Notes under the pieces: model-generated
The model's input: only the letters and a program-made list of their open reading frames with translations
Told to the model about the DNA's origin: nothing
The model's database searches: none
Assembly (NCBI GenBank): GCA_054601695.1
Contig: BAAHQB010000054.1
Span: forward strand, 434,001-498,000
Length of the DNA: 64,000 bases
Direction: 5' to 3'
Origin: Amorphochlora amoebiformis
Lineage: Eukaryota > Cercozoa > Chlorarachniophyceae
In this document: piece after piece, positions 1-30,801 of the stretch
Layout of the letters: every line of letters begins with the position of its first letter
Position numbering within the stretch: position 1 is the first letter of the stretch
Translations under genes and position numbers: made by a program

Positions 1-19
1 TATATATATTGAACATCAC

Positions 20-15570
<15,551 letters not shown>

Positions 15571-15824
15571 CAACGGAGCCCAATTTTTTAGCTTCCGAGG
15601 ATTCCGATGAACCAGAACCGCCAAAATCTTTCTGATTTCCTCGGCTTGAAGGAGCGCGATCCATCAGTCCTTCTGTGCACAAACAACAGCGGATTGACTC
15701 CTATTTCTCCGTCACTCGGGGACATTTTTCCGGTCTAGGGAAGGTCTTCTGATACATTGAAGAAATTGCTTAGGAAATTCCGAGGATCTTCTTTCCTTGC
15801 TCCTACAGGAAGGGATCTTAGAGC
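15571..15824. promoter_or_regulatory. Head-to-head spacer between glycosyltransferase and BBS9
   Basis: This 254-bp spacer has balanced base composition and no TA microsatellite, unlike the introns on both sides. It separates two divergent start codons and so must hold both promoters. No TATA-like box or palindrome stands out. The uORF of the glycosyltransferase begins inside it. Confidence 0.55.
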
Positions 15825-16162
15825 ATGTCACTGTTCCAGTGCAGGGAATGGTGGGCGTACAAGCCGGATACGGCGGAAGAATGTGATCAGGTATGAGATT
15901 TCTTGAAATTCTTAAGTGAATTTTCGGCCGGGTTGGGGTGGGGACAGTGAGACGGCGGGAGTGGAAGTGGATGGAGGTATTTGAATTTTTCCGGGAGTTG
16001 TACTACATTTGTATATGTATACTCAAAGGGGAAAAGGAGCATGGAAGGTAAGTAATATTATCCAAGTTTAGGGACGTATGTTGGTGTATGTATGTACTAT
16101 ATATTAATCTGTCTGAGTTTGAGGGACGTACGTTCATTGTAATATTTATTTCACATATATAT

Positions 16163-16211
<49 letters not shown>

Positions 16212-16443
16212 TTCAATCATAATATCATTATAATTAAATACAGGGATGTATGGTCGTAGCGGATGTTGACAATTCAGGTAAATATTTACAAACCATATCA
16301 AATAGCATATCATGCACAAAATTCCATGTTCCAAAAAAACAACATCAATCCAACACAAACACTGTCATCCCCTGATTGTAAGCACAAGTCCAATCCAATG
16401 TCATAATCCCGCAAATGTGAATACATATATATATTATATATAC

Positions 16444-16474
<31 letters not shown>

Positions 16475-17012
16475 TATATATATTTATATATTATAATATG
16501 TATATCATATTATATATATATATATGAGAATTATATATTTACACACATATACATGTACATAAATAACATATATACACATTTATATAGATACATCAATTGG
16601 CCCTCTGATCCTATACATACTAGCAAACACAGGTCAAAGCACACGCTAATATGCACGTACATCCAGGCGACAAAAAGAACCTCAAAATCATCGTTGGCAC
16701 CTTTAAAGGAACCCTGCGGATTTTCGCTCCCAGAGCACGGAGCTTCAAGGCACCAGACCTTCGCCTCGAGAAGGACTTAGGTTTCTGTCTCCTTTTTCTA
16801 GCTCCTTTTCTCTCAGGGAGTAATTATGATTACTTTTGCTGATTTTTTCAGAGATACGTGTTCTTATGTATGTATATTATAGCTGTTCATGTGCATATAA
16901 ATATATTCCTCCCTCTCTATAAATATGTAAATAGAAACACAGATCATTTGTATTATATAGGATTTCCTATCCTGCAGATCGCGGTTGGCATGTTTATCCC
17001 GGTACTGCTACA

Positions 17013-17055
<43 letters not shown>

Positions 17056-17405
17056 TATATTATATAAATACAATGTACATATATATATATATATGTAATC
17101 CATAATTATGCAGGATTCTACCGATTTGGGCCTAGCTGTTTTACACCCACGCTTACTGTCTGTATACCGTGTGAGTATAAAACAGGCGGGGTTTACGGAG
17201 AAAGTCACCAATGATGATATCTTCTACTCCATTGATTTAGTGTAATTTTGAATATATATACATATATAGAAATATATACATATAAATATATATATGTATA
17301 TATATACATATATACATATGTACGTGTATTATTCATACACATATTTCTTCATGAGAATATATTTATATTTATGTATATTCCATCATTTTCGTGATATGTA
17401 TGTCC

Positions 17406-17467
<62 letters not shown>

Positions 17468-17514
17468 CATAATATATATTATATATATATATATATTATA
17501 TATATGGGGTATAA

Positions 17515-17546
<32 letters not shown>

Positions 17547-17687
17547 ATATATATATATATACATACATACAATATATATATATATATATATATATATGAT
17601 ATATATATATATATGTACCCTTGCCCATAATGATATGGCAATAAAGACCCATATGAGATAAAATGTGTAAATATGCATGCGTATGTA

Positions 17688-17751
<64 letters not shown>

Positions 17752-18431
17752 GTGTATATATATATACATATATATATATATGCATATAATACATATATAT
17801 ATATACTTATATATAAATATGTATACTATATATATATATATATATAAATATATATATATACATATATGTATATGTACATATGCATATGTATGTACATACA
17901 TATACATATATACATACTGTATATCTATATCTATAATTTCTGTGATAGGTACAAACATAGGCTGTCCCGTACGGCGTGTAATATGACTTACGGCCCTTTT
18001 GGAGGGTAGCGTTTAACTGTAAATATATATACATTAAAATATATATAGGATGTTTTATAATAGTACAATAGAATATGATACAATAGAATATAATGTAATA
18101 CAATGTACATGATATAGAATATATATATATATATATATATACATATATAATATATATATATATATGTATGTGTATGTATATATATAATGTATGTGTACGT
18201 ATATATATTTATATATTTATGCATATATATTTACATATATACAGATACATATATATATATATATATATTGTAATACTTGTATGCATGTATGTTTCAATCT
18301 ATCGCATACGTTATCATAGGAGAAGAAGAGAGGGTAAGAGAGGAGATGCTATCGCCGTACAGTCAATGGATGGCCAGATTTTTGTCCTCGACCAGGTCTG
18401 CGTATATCTGTACGCGTATATATACATATGA

Positions 18432-18488
<57 letters not shown>

Positions 18489-18842
18489 CTATATATATAT
18501 GTTCACTTACATTGAGATATATCTGAATACATATACAAAATGAAAAATCTTGACATACAATTACACGTACACATTTCACTTCTAGATGCAATTCACCAAA
18601 ACGTTAACATTTACCTAAAAATGGACTTTAGAATACACAACCCGACTTTAATCTTGACTCTTAAGTGACCACGATCCTTACAGTTAGCCTGGAATAACCC
18701 TAGGACACGTTCTCATTCGCGCGATTTCTCAACAACTTCCTCGTTCCAGGACCCATTTCCTACATCAAAGATGTGACACTAAACCTTAACACTACTCCTG
18801 ATTCAAACCAACGGCTGAGATTACGGCATGTGTTTGTAAATA

Positions 18843-18876
<34 letters not shown>

Positions 18877-18943
18877 AAATATATATATATATATACATAT
18901 ATATTTGTATACTATATCTATACATAAATTATACATATATATG

Positions 18944-18978
<35 letters not shown>

Positions 18979-19010
18979 TGTATAATTTATGTATAGACTA
19001 TACATAAATT

Positions 19011-19048
<38 letters not shown>

Positions 19049-19261
19049 ATACATGTATTCATATGTTATTGTAGATTGACAGTCTCGTGACAGTGAACTC
19101 CTCTATGCAAGTCGAGTGTTACAGGTTAGGGCAGGGCTAGGTTAGGGTTAGAGTTAAAGTTATATTTAGGAGGTGTAAGGAATTAGATGAGGATGCAGTT
19201 AAACTACCTAATATAACATGCTCCTATTCAAATGTTCACTAATATACATATATATGTATAC

Positions 19262-19293
<32 letters not shown>

Positions 19294-19435
19294 GTAAATA
19301 TATGTATGTATATAAAAAAAATATATAATATATGATGTGTGTTTTTAATATTGGAAACACACAGATACCGCACCCTGGGAACTACCATGGGGGGCAGGGA
19401 ATCAAGGTAATTCAACAATATAGATATAAATATAA

Positions 19436-19487
<52 letters not shown>

Positions 19488-19499
19488 ATGTGTATATAT

Positions 19500-19542
<43 letters not shown>

Positions 19543-19619
19543 ATAATAATGCATAAATGATATACACATTTACATTCTCTGTATACATATTTATGTTTAA
19601 ATCTAAATACATATATGTA

Positions 19620-19659
<40 letters not shown>

Positions 19660-19688
19660 CGTGTGTGTGTATATATATATAAATAAAT

Positions 19689-19725
<37 letters not shown>

Positions 19726-20251
19726 CCAGGGAGGGAAAAACCGAGAAATCCTCCCCAGATTTCCTCGGACTGAAGTCCTCTCGTACCAAGATACAAACGC
19801 TCTGGACACACAATCTCGGGTTTGAGGCCAAACTAAACTAATCCTAATCCTAACCCTACTTCATGTGTCTAAGCCTAAGTCCTGTGGTATTGGTTAGGAC
19901 GTAGTTAAGTAAATGGATATGTATTTAGATATACATATATATATATATATAATATAATATATATATATATATATATGTTGAATATATATATATATATATG
20001 TTTGTGTATATAAATATACTATATGTGTATCTATAGATGTATAATTATATCATTATATACATGTATTTATAAGATATCTCATGTTCGATCCATATGATAC
20101 AACACATAAACAAAGATGCACACAAATAATTACATACATACACATATACGTATATAAATATATATATATATATATATATAATATATATACATATATATAT
20201 GTGTGTATACATTATATATATATATATATATACACATATATATATATATAT

Positions 20252-20315
<64 letters not shown>

Positions 20316-21236
20316 TATATATATATATGTACAAACGTACGAGTATATTTATATATCTACCCAGGGAACATGCTGTTGGCATAATACCCGTTAGCACCAA
20401 CGGTAGTCCCACGAAACCTTAATTCTTAGCCCTAACCCGAAACATGGCCTAAGCCCAACTCTAACCAGGTTTCAAAGAAGATAAAGAGCTCGCTATCTTC
20501 GGAGAGCACACCTTGTTTATCCTCGATTCCCAGGTGTGACACACCAGCGTGACACTCAAGCGATGGACACCAGCGTGACGCATGAATCCAGCGTGACGCA
20601 TGAATCCAGCGTGACACGTGAACACACCAGAGTGACATGAGAAATTCTAATCCAGGGCAAGATGATTGATCAGAGGCGCTTGGGATACACGCCGGTAGCC
20701 TTCGCCGCATTCGAGGTGTTTCTATTCCCTCGATTTCATATTTTTGATGATTTTGTCGAATTTTAACCATACTGGATGATTTGCCTGCCGAATTTTAGCC
20801 CGAGATATTGAGAAGCAATTCTAAAAACTCAGCATAATCTCAGGCTGGGGGAAGCAGCGGAAGTGCGAGGCATATGTTGGTTGTTTCTGAGCATAAGATG
20901 TTGATGGTTTATAGCGATCAGCAGTTGCTATGGTATGTTAGTGGGTTGTGTGTGGTATGCACATATGTTTCGGTAAATACAAAATATATGTACATTGGAA
21001 ATTCTGTTTGTATATACTATATACATACATATACATATATCTATATATATATATATATATGTACGCATACACAATATTCATATATAGGTCTGCTCAAGCC
21101 CCATTCATTCCCGTAGAGGTCAAGATTTCGACCTTCGGAGGGGTATATATCTGATACATGTGCGAAATATTACACGTGAACAAGAAGTGTTTACATGTAC
21201 ACATGTGTATATATAAAATATATGTACATGTACATA

Positions 21237-21278
<42 letters not shown>

Positions 21279-21286
21279 GTATAATG

Positions 21287-21319
<33 letters not shown>

Positions 21320-21559
21320 TACAGGTTCGAGGCATGGTAGCCATGCTGGCAGATACAGGCGAGGTAGCTATCACATACCTCGGTACCCTAACCTAACCCT
21401 TACCCTAACCCTAACCCCCACCCTAACCCTAGCTCAACCCGTAAGGTAAACCCTAATTCCATCCATTTTTGTTGTGCGTTATATGAAAGTGCTTTAATGT
21501 TCAATTTGAAGAAAAGACTTTAACCTCTATATCTGATGTGAGTAAAAATATAATGTATA

Positions 21560-21616
<57 letters not shown>

Positions 21617-21755
21617 CGTACATATATGTGCGCATATATGAAGGTATGGACCCTATGTCGAATATTGGATCAGTGCCGGAGACACGTGATTTGGTAGTAC
21701 GCACGCATTTTTATCAAAATATAAAAAAACAAAGAATTATGTTACCATATGTACA

Positions 21756-21796
<41 letters not shown>

Positions 21797-21872
21797 TTAT
21801 ATATATATATATATATATACAATATATGTATTTATGTGTATACAATATTATTATTCTGTGGATGCAGATGTA

Positions 21873-21939
<67 letters not shown>

Positions 21940-22754
21940 ATATATATTTATAAATATATATTACAGGACTACCAATCAATGGATAAAGAACACAAACAAC
22001 TACTGAAAGTGAACTAACCCCAACCATAGCCCTAACCCCAACCCTAACCCCAACCCAATCTCAATCTCAAATCCCCAGTGAAACCATACCCCAAAACCCT
22101 CAACCCCAAACCTAGCGTTAACCCCTTCGTTCTCACAATCCAACTTTGCGATAATCGCGAAAATTCTCTGTGTACATCCTTCAGCGCTCTCTTTCATGCT
22201 CCCTCTCGTCCTCTTTCTCTTTCTCCCCTCTCTCTTTCTCACTTTGTGTGTATCTTACGCGTTTTTCCTTTTTTCAATTTCTTCCAGCCCCAACTCACTT
22301 CCTATATCTCCCGCGATCTCATCCTTTTTAAAAAATTGTCTCTTGTCTCTGTTCCTATCTCTCTCAACGGGTTTTTTATTCGTCTACCTCCCTACTCGCT
22401 CATACTCGCTTTTCTCTTTCCATGATAAATGTATGAGTGTATGCATATTTATTTATATATGCATACATCTACATACATAGAAATGTACTTATGTATTTAC
22501 AACCGAGCCCAAGCCCACGCACTAACCAACCTGACCTAACCCTAATCCTGACCTTAACGCTAAACGTAGTCCATTCGGGGTTCACACAACAACACGAACG
22601 CCCAACCGGACGATAAGCTACTGGCGAAGCCAATGGTTAGGGTTAAAGCTTGGGTTAGGGTTAGGATTCGGGTTAGGGTGAGGATTAGGGTTAGGATTCG
22701 GGTTAGGGTGAGGATTAGGGTTAGGATTATTTACTGCATTATGTATGCAATATG

Positions 22755-22844
<90 letters not shown>

Positions 22845-22922
22845 CATACATATATATATATGCAATGTTTATATAGGTGCCGCATACGCTGTGTGAGGGA
22901 AGTATTGACGATGAGGATGCAG

Positions 22923-22976
<54 letters not shown>

Positions 22977-23100
22977 ATATATATACATATATGTGCATAT
23001 GTATATACGCATATATGTGTGTGTATGTGTGTATCAATACACGCATACACACACATATATGTATATATAATTAATATTTATATGTGTATATGATTACTAC

Positions 23101-23137
<37 letters not shown>

Positions 23138-23487
23138 TATGTATGTACATACATATTTATATATACATATACATACATACCACATTTTTATTACTTACAT
23201 GTAGGCGACATCGGATCAAGGCAGACACATTTGCGTAACAGTCAATTTCTTACTCTCTTTCACAGCCAAGGTATTACGTGGTATATCCGTATATAACCGA
23301 CGTGCTAACTATTAACAAGTCGAAAAAATCTTGCGGATGAACAAGACATAATATTTACACCACTTCTGAATGTATAATGCTACTTAATTATAATCTGTTG
23401 GGATTCGCCTTAGGTCCTGTGGAAACGTAATGATAAATTATTACTATAATTATTATCATTATTATTATTTTTATATATATTTGATAT

Positions 23488-23533
<46 letters not shown>

Positions 23534-23945
23534 TATATATATATACGTATATGTATGTGTGTATATGATATATACATATATATAGAAACATAAATGTATA
23601 ATTAGGGTGCAGCAAGTGATATCCTACTCAATCTAAATGTCCCAAACGCCATCATAATAGCGTCCAATACAATTAAAGCACCAGACGTACCATAACCCTA
23701 ACGCTAATCCTAACTCTAACTCAATCATTAATGCCAACCCTAACGATACCATCAATCCGAAAAATCATGTCAAACTGTAACCTAACCCTAAGATACATGA
23801 ACAAAAGCTTAAACGCTCCCTTGCTAGCATAAACCTAACCCTTACCCTAACCCTAAGTATGTATACGCTAAGATATCTTATACTAAGGTTGTGGGAGCCG
23901 ATGAAAAGGGAAAGCCTGGGGAGGTAGTCAAGGTTTGTATAAATT

Positions 23946-23979
<34 letters not shown>

Positions 23980-24033
23980 CATATATATATATATAACATA
24001 TACATGCATATCTATGTGTCTATATGCGTATAT

Positions 24034-24067
<34 letters not shown>

Positions 24068-24296
24068 TGTGTGTGTGTGTGTGTGTGTTTGTATAAAAAT
24101 ATATGTATAATATAATATATATATATATATTAATATAGATATACGTATATATATATATATATAATATAATATTTATATGATTTATATATATTATATGCGT
24201 AGGTTCCTGTTCAGTTTTTTGTGTCGAAAACTGTCCTACCGGCGAGTAGTAGGGTATATTATATTATATAAAATGCATATACACATTCAAATATGT

Positions 24297-24357
<61 letters not shown>

Positions 24358-24405
24358 ATATATGTAGGTAATATATTAGCATTTATACATGTGCATATAT
24401 ATATA

Positions 24406-24451
<46 letters not shown>

Positions 24452-24497
24452 ATAGTTAAGAATGATTTAAGGAAACTTAAAAGTATTTTTAGGTATA

Positions 24498-24550
<53 letters not shown>

Positions 24551-24856
24551 ATATGTATATGTATATATATAAATATATATATACATATATGTATATATAT
24601 ATATATACGTATATATGAGTATATACATGTATATATATATATATATACACATGTATATATATATATATATAATATTTATATTATGTATGTGAACTCTATG
24701 TATATCTATGCATGTATATGTGTATGTTTAGGTTGAGGTGTCTATATCTTACAATGTACCCTCTGGCGCACCGAGAACCAACTGGGTACCAATCATACGT
24801 ATTTAACATATAATGCATATATATATATGTGTGTGTGTATATAACATATCTGTACA

Positions 24857-24904
<48 letters not shown>

Positions 24905-24947
24905 CGTGTGTGTGTGTGTGCGTGTGTGTGTGTATATATGAATATGC

Positions 24948-25030
<83 letters not shown>

Positions 25031-25136
25031 ATATTATATTCGAGTTTGCGTGTGTTGTGTATTTGCTAATGTGTATGTCTGTGTACGTTTGTTGGTGTGC
25101 ATGTGTGTGTCCGTGTACGTGTGATATGTATGTATG

Positions 25137-25175
<39 letters not shown>

Positions 25176-25302
25176 ATATATATATATATATACAGACATA
25201 CATGTATTATACAATACATATTTATATGTACATATTTATATGTACATGAATGAATCTATTTATATGTATGTAAAAATACACGTATACATGTATTAATATA
25301 TA

Positions 25303-25349
<47 letters not shown>

Positions 25350-26095
25350 CCCACATACGTATATACACGCAGTTCTCTTTCAATGTTCCCCTCTGCCTCA
25401 TCTGCAAGTAGTAACCCCAACCCAAACCTAACCCAGATCCAATCCAACCCTAATCCTGACCAAACCCCTAATCCTAACAACCCTAACCCGACCTCTAACT
25501 GTAACCGCAAATCCAAAGAACCCTAACCCGAACCCTTGCTATAACCCCAACCTAACTCTAATAGGGTGGTGGCACCTATGAACGTGAATACATTCGCTTT
25601 CACTCTAGAATCCAAGTAATTCTAGCCCTCATTATTTCGCGCTAAACTAACTCTAACTCTAATCCTAACCCTAACCCAACCCTAATCCTAACCCTAACCA
25701 TAAGTCTAACCCTAATCTTAATCCTAAATCCTCACTAGCAATAGGCCTCGCTCTAGCGCTATTATTAAGACGAGGGTAAAGCTAGAATAATCTTAACCCT
25801 AAACCTACGAAATTATCAGCAAGGAATCACCAACTTTATCCACTTTGTTTGGGGAGATCTTTAAACCGGTAAATATATTTTCTGTATATATATATATGTG
25901 TATATATGTAAGTATGTATATGTATGTATATATATATTTATATACATATGAACATAGATACATACACATATACAGGCTGTTGGTACACAACCGGAGTTAA
26001 AGGATCAGGCAGACAAAGTTGTTACACTGCATTTTTATTCGGGGTATACATCATACTATAATATCCACAATTACTATATATGCATATACATATTA

Positions 26096-26138
<43 letters not shown>

Positions 26139-26822
26139 GTGTACATATATACATATATGTATTTATATATAATGTGTGTGTGTGTTTTTTCTTGTATATA
26201 TAACGTATATATCACCTACAAAGAGATTGACATTGAACCTAAAACACATATCTCCTGTTGGAAAATGGAACTTGGCTCTTGTCTTCAAAACTAACCCCCA
26301 TACCGAACCCAAACTTTAATCACCCAAACTACCGTTTTAAACACCTCTAATCTCCCAATTAACCTCATAACCACCTAAAATCACTGGAATTACCCTTAGT
26401 ACACATTAAACCACCCAAACTAACATTAAAAAAAAAGCCAATAACAGCGTCAGGCCTAGAATTTGAACTATGTACACCCAATCCCTCTTTTCCCAACAGC
26501 CCGGATGTGACGCTCCGGCTCTCGAAATCACGCACAAAATTCCGAATTCAATCTGGAACTTTCGAGTCTCTCTGGCTCATCACCAACCAGTTTGTCAGGA
26601 GACTCGTCAGCTTCCATGCAAAGGTGCGAGGCGAGAGAGAGAGACGGAGAGAGACAGAGAGGGAAAAGGTCTAGGGGAAAGAGAAGGAGAAAGGAAGGGA
26701 AGAGGGAGGCAGACAACGACAAGGAGGTGTGAGAAAATGAGGTATGGGAATTGGGAATGGAGACTTCCACAATATTATAGATGTAGATAAATATATATAT
26801 TCACATATAAATATATATATAT

Positions 26823-26861
<39 letters not shown>

Positions 26862-26905
26862 TATATACGTATAAATATATATATATATATATGTGTGTGT
26901 GTATG

Positions 26906-26954
<49 letters not shown>

Positions 26955-26995
26955 ATATATATAAATATAATATATATATATATATAACACTCACA

Positions 26996-27027
<32 letters not shown>

Positions 27028-27309
27028 CGTTATGTGTATCAATATATAAATGTACATATCATCATGTTTCATTGAACACTAAACCTGGACCGGACCTTAA
27101 TCTATCCTCTAACCCTAACCCAATAACAACCCTGATATGAGGTAACAAGCATCTCTACTATTGGGTAAAAATGCTATTTATCAACCTATTGTTAGGCTAG
27201 AAATGCGAATAACACTAACAAGCAAGACAGTGCTCTCGCTCTTACATTTCGGGATATGGTATATCTAATCATACCTGTTTTCTTGTGTATGAATTCTGTA
27301 TAATTTATG

Positions 27310-27350
<41 letters not shown>

Positions 27351-27441
27351 TATGTACGTATACATATGCACTTATTAACATTATACATATAAATATATAT
27401 ACGTATATATGCACATATGTATATACATATATCATATATAT

Positions 27442-27489
<48 letters not shown>

Positions 27490-28643
27490 GTGTAGATATA
27501 TTTATATTTATGTATATACGATGATTTATGTCATCTATTATTATAAATATGTACCTACCTCCTATACATATAATTCATATCACATATTATTATAAATATG
27601 TACATAAATCTCTGTTTAAATGCATAAATCCTATCAGCCTAGTGATGATAATGTATATATTTATATCTTTTTCAGCTACCCCTTAAGGACTTCTTCCGTC
27701 TCATCGACGAACACTTCGGAGTTCGGATTCAAATCATGACCCTCGAGGTCGTCCAAAACCTTCTCTAATACTCTCGAAAGTTGTCGAATATTCTCGAACT
27801 TTCTCGAGCCCATCCTTCGACCCCTCGACCTCTCGACCTCTAGAAGCTCAGAGTTATAGTGTCCATATGCCTATTTCCCCTTCATTTAGGCTCTTAACCT
27901 TAGCCATGACCTTAGAACTATCCGACCGAAGCCTAACCCTGATCTAACCGAAGCCTAATCCTAATTAAACGCAAGCCTAACCCCAGCATTACCCTAATCT
28001 AACTCAAGCTTAACCCTGATCTAATCCAATTCTAACCTAAGCCTAGCCCAAATCTAACCCAAGCCAAACTCAAATCTAACCCAAGCCTATCTTTAGCATG
28101 CGCTGGAGTCTGCAGCTACACAGTTCAGGATTGTGCAAAAGAGGCTATTGTAATATTATCTAAGTATGCTGATTTGTAAATGTGCGTATTGAAATGTATG
28201 TATGTAGTGGTAAAAGTTATATACGTGGAAATACCTACATAATTCAATACACATATCGAACTCCAAACGTAAGATCTACAGATATACCCTAACGTAGATA
28301 ATACATACCATGATACAAACACATAGGTCAAAATACAAGCACAAGAGTCCGTCAGATCTTTTGAACCTAGACCTTCTCCTCAAAGAAAGCTTCATGCGGA
28401 TCAATACTCTAGCTGAAAAGGTACGTAAAATACTACATATACATATATATACATATATATATATATACATATATACACATATATATATACGTATGCATGG
28501 ATATAAAGAATATATATATATTATATCTGTGAATAGATATACATAATATGTGTGTATGTGTGTATGTGTGTGTGCGTGTAGGCGTTTTCTGTTTTGATGT
28601 ATTACATTTCTTTATCTCTCTTTGAGAAAAGGTATATGTATAC

Positions 28644-28687
<44 letters not shown>

Positions 28688-28847
28688 GCATATGTATATG
28701 TACATGCATACATAACATAATGTATATATATACATACATGCATATATATGTATATATATATACACATAACATAACATATATATAACACTATATATATATA
28801 TATATATATAATACATAATATATATACATATGTATATATATATATAA

Positions 28848-28911
<64 letters not shown>

Positions 28912-28925
28912 TTGTGTATGTGTGT

Positions 28926-28966
<41 letters not shown>

Positions 28967-29162
28967 TGTGTTTGCGTGTGCGAGTATAAATGTAATTAAT
29001 CTTCCTTTATTTAAAATTATTCTTATAATTATTCTATAAATACATATAATATATATATATATATATATATCTGTGTGTGTTTGTATAGATGTTTCCAAAT
29101 ACTTAATACAATTTCTACTATTAAGATCCTTATCAGTGTTATTATTGCTATGTATGTGCATA

Positions 29163-29201
<39 letters not shown>

Positions 29202-29384
29202 ATATATATATATATGTATAGATGGAAAAGTGCAAAACTCAGCTTACTGTGGCATGCGCAAAGCTGTCATGCGCTATCCACCTCCTCCTCCTCCTTCTCA
29301 GGTACTATTACGCAAACACACATACATACAATATACATATTTTGTATATATGTATAAATATAGATACATACGTATATATATATA

Positions 29385-29429
<45 letters not shown>

Positions 29430-29904
29430 TTATATATATATATATGGATATATATATATATACATATTAATATATTTGAGTATGTATGTGTGTATTACAT
29501 GTCTATATTTACATTAATATTATCCTCCATACAGACAGATATATACCCACGCATAAACATATATATATATATACATATATATACATATATATATATATAT
29601 AAATATTCACTAATTACAATCCAGGTTTAAATTCGGCCTTGACTCTAAAAACGCGTTCCTCACCGAAGCTTTCCTCTCTCCTGACGTGGCAGACGACACC
29701 GAGTCACAGGGCTGGGAAGAGAGAACGAAGGTCTCAGGCCTAGAATAAACTTAGGATTGGGTGAAATGCTCACAAAAGACGATATAGAAGACTCTTTATT
29801 AGAAGGACTAGGGTTACTTAGGGTTAAGGATTAGGGTTAGGACACAATCAGGGTTAGGCTTAGGATAAGATTTTTAGAGTCTCATGGACGGGGGTAGAAT
29901 TTGG

Positions 29905-29972
<68 letters not shown>

Positions 29973-30178
29973 TATATTACATATATATATATATATATTA
30001 CATATATATACATATATAGATAATAGATTTATATATATATATATATATTCACAGATATGTTTGCAGTCTATATGTACATGCATATGAATATTTCATACAT
30101 GTACCTAGGCTTCGATTCTGTATGTGTTGAAGAATATTCTGGTTAAGGAACGTCCCAAAGGAGTGGCCCCTCCACAAG

Positions 30179-30253
<75 letters not shown>

Positions 30254-30489
30254 ATTTATATACATATATATAATATATAATAAATATATAAATATATTAT
30301 ATATTGTACATGTTATTCCTAGATATATACATATATATACATATATATATATATATTTATGTATATATATGTATATAATATATAATGTGCGTAATTGATC
30401 ATATGTGTGTATATATATACATGTGTGTTTTTAATTTATATATTTGCATGTGTGTGTACATGCATTTATATATATATATACATAGCTAG

Positions 30490-30523
<34 letters not shown>

Positions 30524-30801
30524 GCGTGTGTATGTATGTGCAGACTATGAACTTAATGGCGGACACTTCGAAGCTTAAGCGCCATATCCAGCTCTTTTGT
30601 GACCGCCTGTCTAAGGGATTAAGGTTCTACATACATACACGTATATGTGCAAACATTTGTTTAGATATAATAACACCTGTCTATATATTGCATACAAGTG
30701 TGTGTGTGTGTGCATATACATATTATATATATATTATATATATAGTATATATATATATATATATATATATTAGCAGTGACGTACTCACCAGTTACATATA
30801 A
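15825..30801 (+). CDS. BBS9: BBS9 (PTHB1), BBSome subunit, 38 exons, 828 aa
   Basis: Exons: 15825-15890, 16244-16277, 16667-16780, 16961-17001, 17114-17241, 17949-18005, 18320-18395, 18704-18829, 19075-19124, 19365-19406, 19730-19819, 20365-20402, 20469-20533, 20656-20715, 20844-20932, 21088-21142, 21325-21382, 21644-21693, 21967-22008, 22877-22921, 23205-23270, 23888-23932, 24203-24253, 24732-24785, 25373-25407, 25565-25615, 25820-25868, 25976-26043, 26500-26623, 27223-27258, 27676-27747, 28097-28149, 28327-28420, 29222-29301, 29625-29730, 30109-30177, 30544-30623, 30774-30801. Seen: start [10 protein letters not shown], then [23 protein letters not shown] (N-terminal beta-propeller), [64 protein letters not shown], and the C-terminal [12 protein letters not shown], all in the family order. 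BBS9 nucleates the BBSome coat that moves membrane cargo in and out of cilia. Length is close to the human protein. Least certain: the junctions of exons 20-24 (22877-24785), where similarity is low and only phase guided me, and the start of exon 27223-27258. Confidence 0.92.
20534..20655 (+). repeat. Minisatellite in BBS9 intron
   Basis: An intron without TA repeats holds imperfect tandem copies of an 18-bp unit reading CCAGCGTGACGCATGAAT. Two exact copies lie near 20570-20605, flanked by diverged ones built on ACCAGCGTGACAC. Confidence 0.8.
22190..22430 (+). repeat. Pyrimidine-rich tract (CT-rich)
   Basis: CT-rich sequence inside a BBS9 intron; the open frames over it are rich in S, L and F and have no family similarity. 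A good AG follows near 22287 but no phase-compatible exon could be built. Confidence 0.6.
22656..22728 (+). repeat. Higher-order telomere-type repeat in BBS9 intron
   Basis: TTAGGG-type units are organised in a longer period of about 30 bp (GGATTCGGGTTAGGGTGAGG followed by ATTAGGGTTA) present twice in succession. It lies in the intron between the exons ending at 22008 and starting at 22877. Confidence 0.8.
25416..25810 (+). repeat. Degenerate CCCTAA arrays around a BBS9 exon
   Basis: CCCTAA-type repeats on both sides of the 51-nt exon 25565-25615, whose acceptor follows directly on a diverged unit (CTAACTCTAATAG). Confidence 0.85.
27880..28090 (+). repeat. Diverged CCCTAA-type array (BBS9 intron)
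   Basis: Units of the form CTAACCCAAGC and CCTAATCTAACC, more diverged than other arrays, directly upstream of the exon at 28097. Confidence 0.75.

Noticed and set aside
24446-24492. Candidate BBS9 exon reading [11 protein letters not shown]
   Set aside because: No choice of neighbouring sites keeps the frame [12 protein letters not shown] open; exon 24203-24253 joins 24732-24785 directly.
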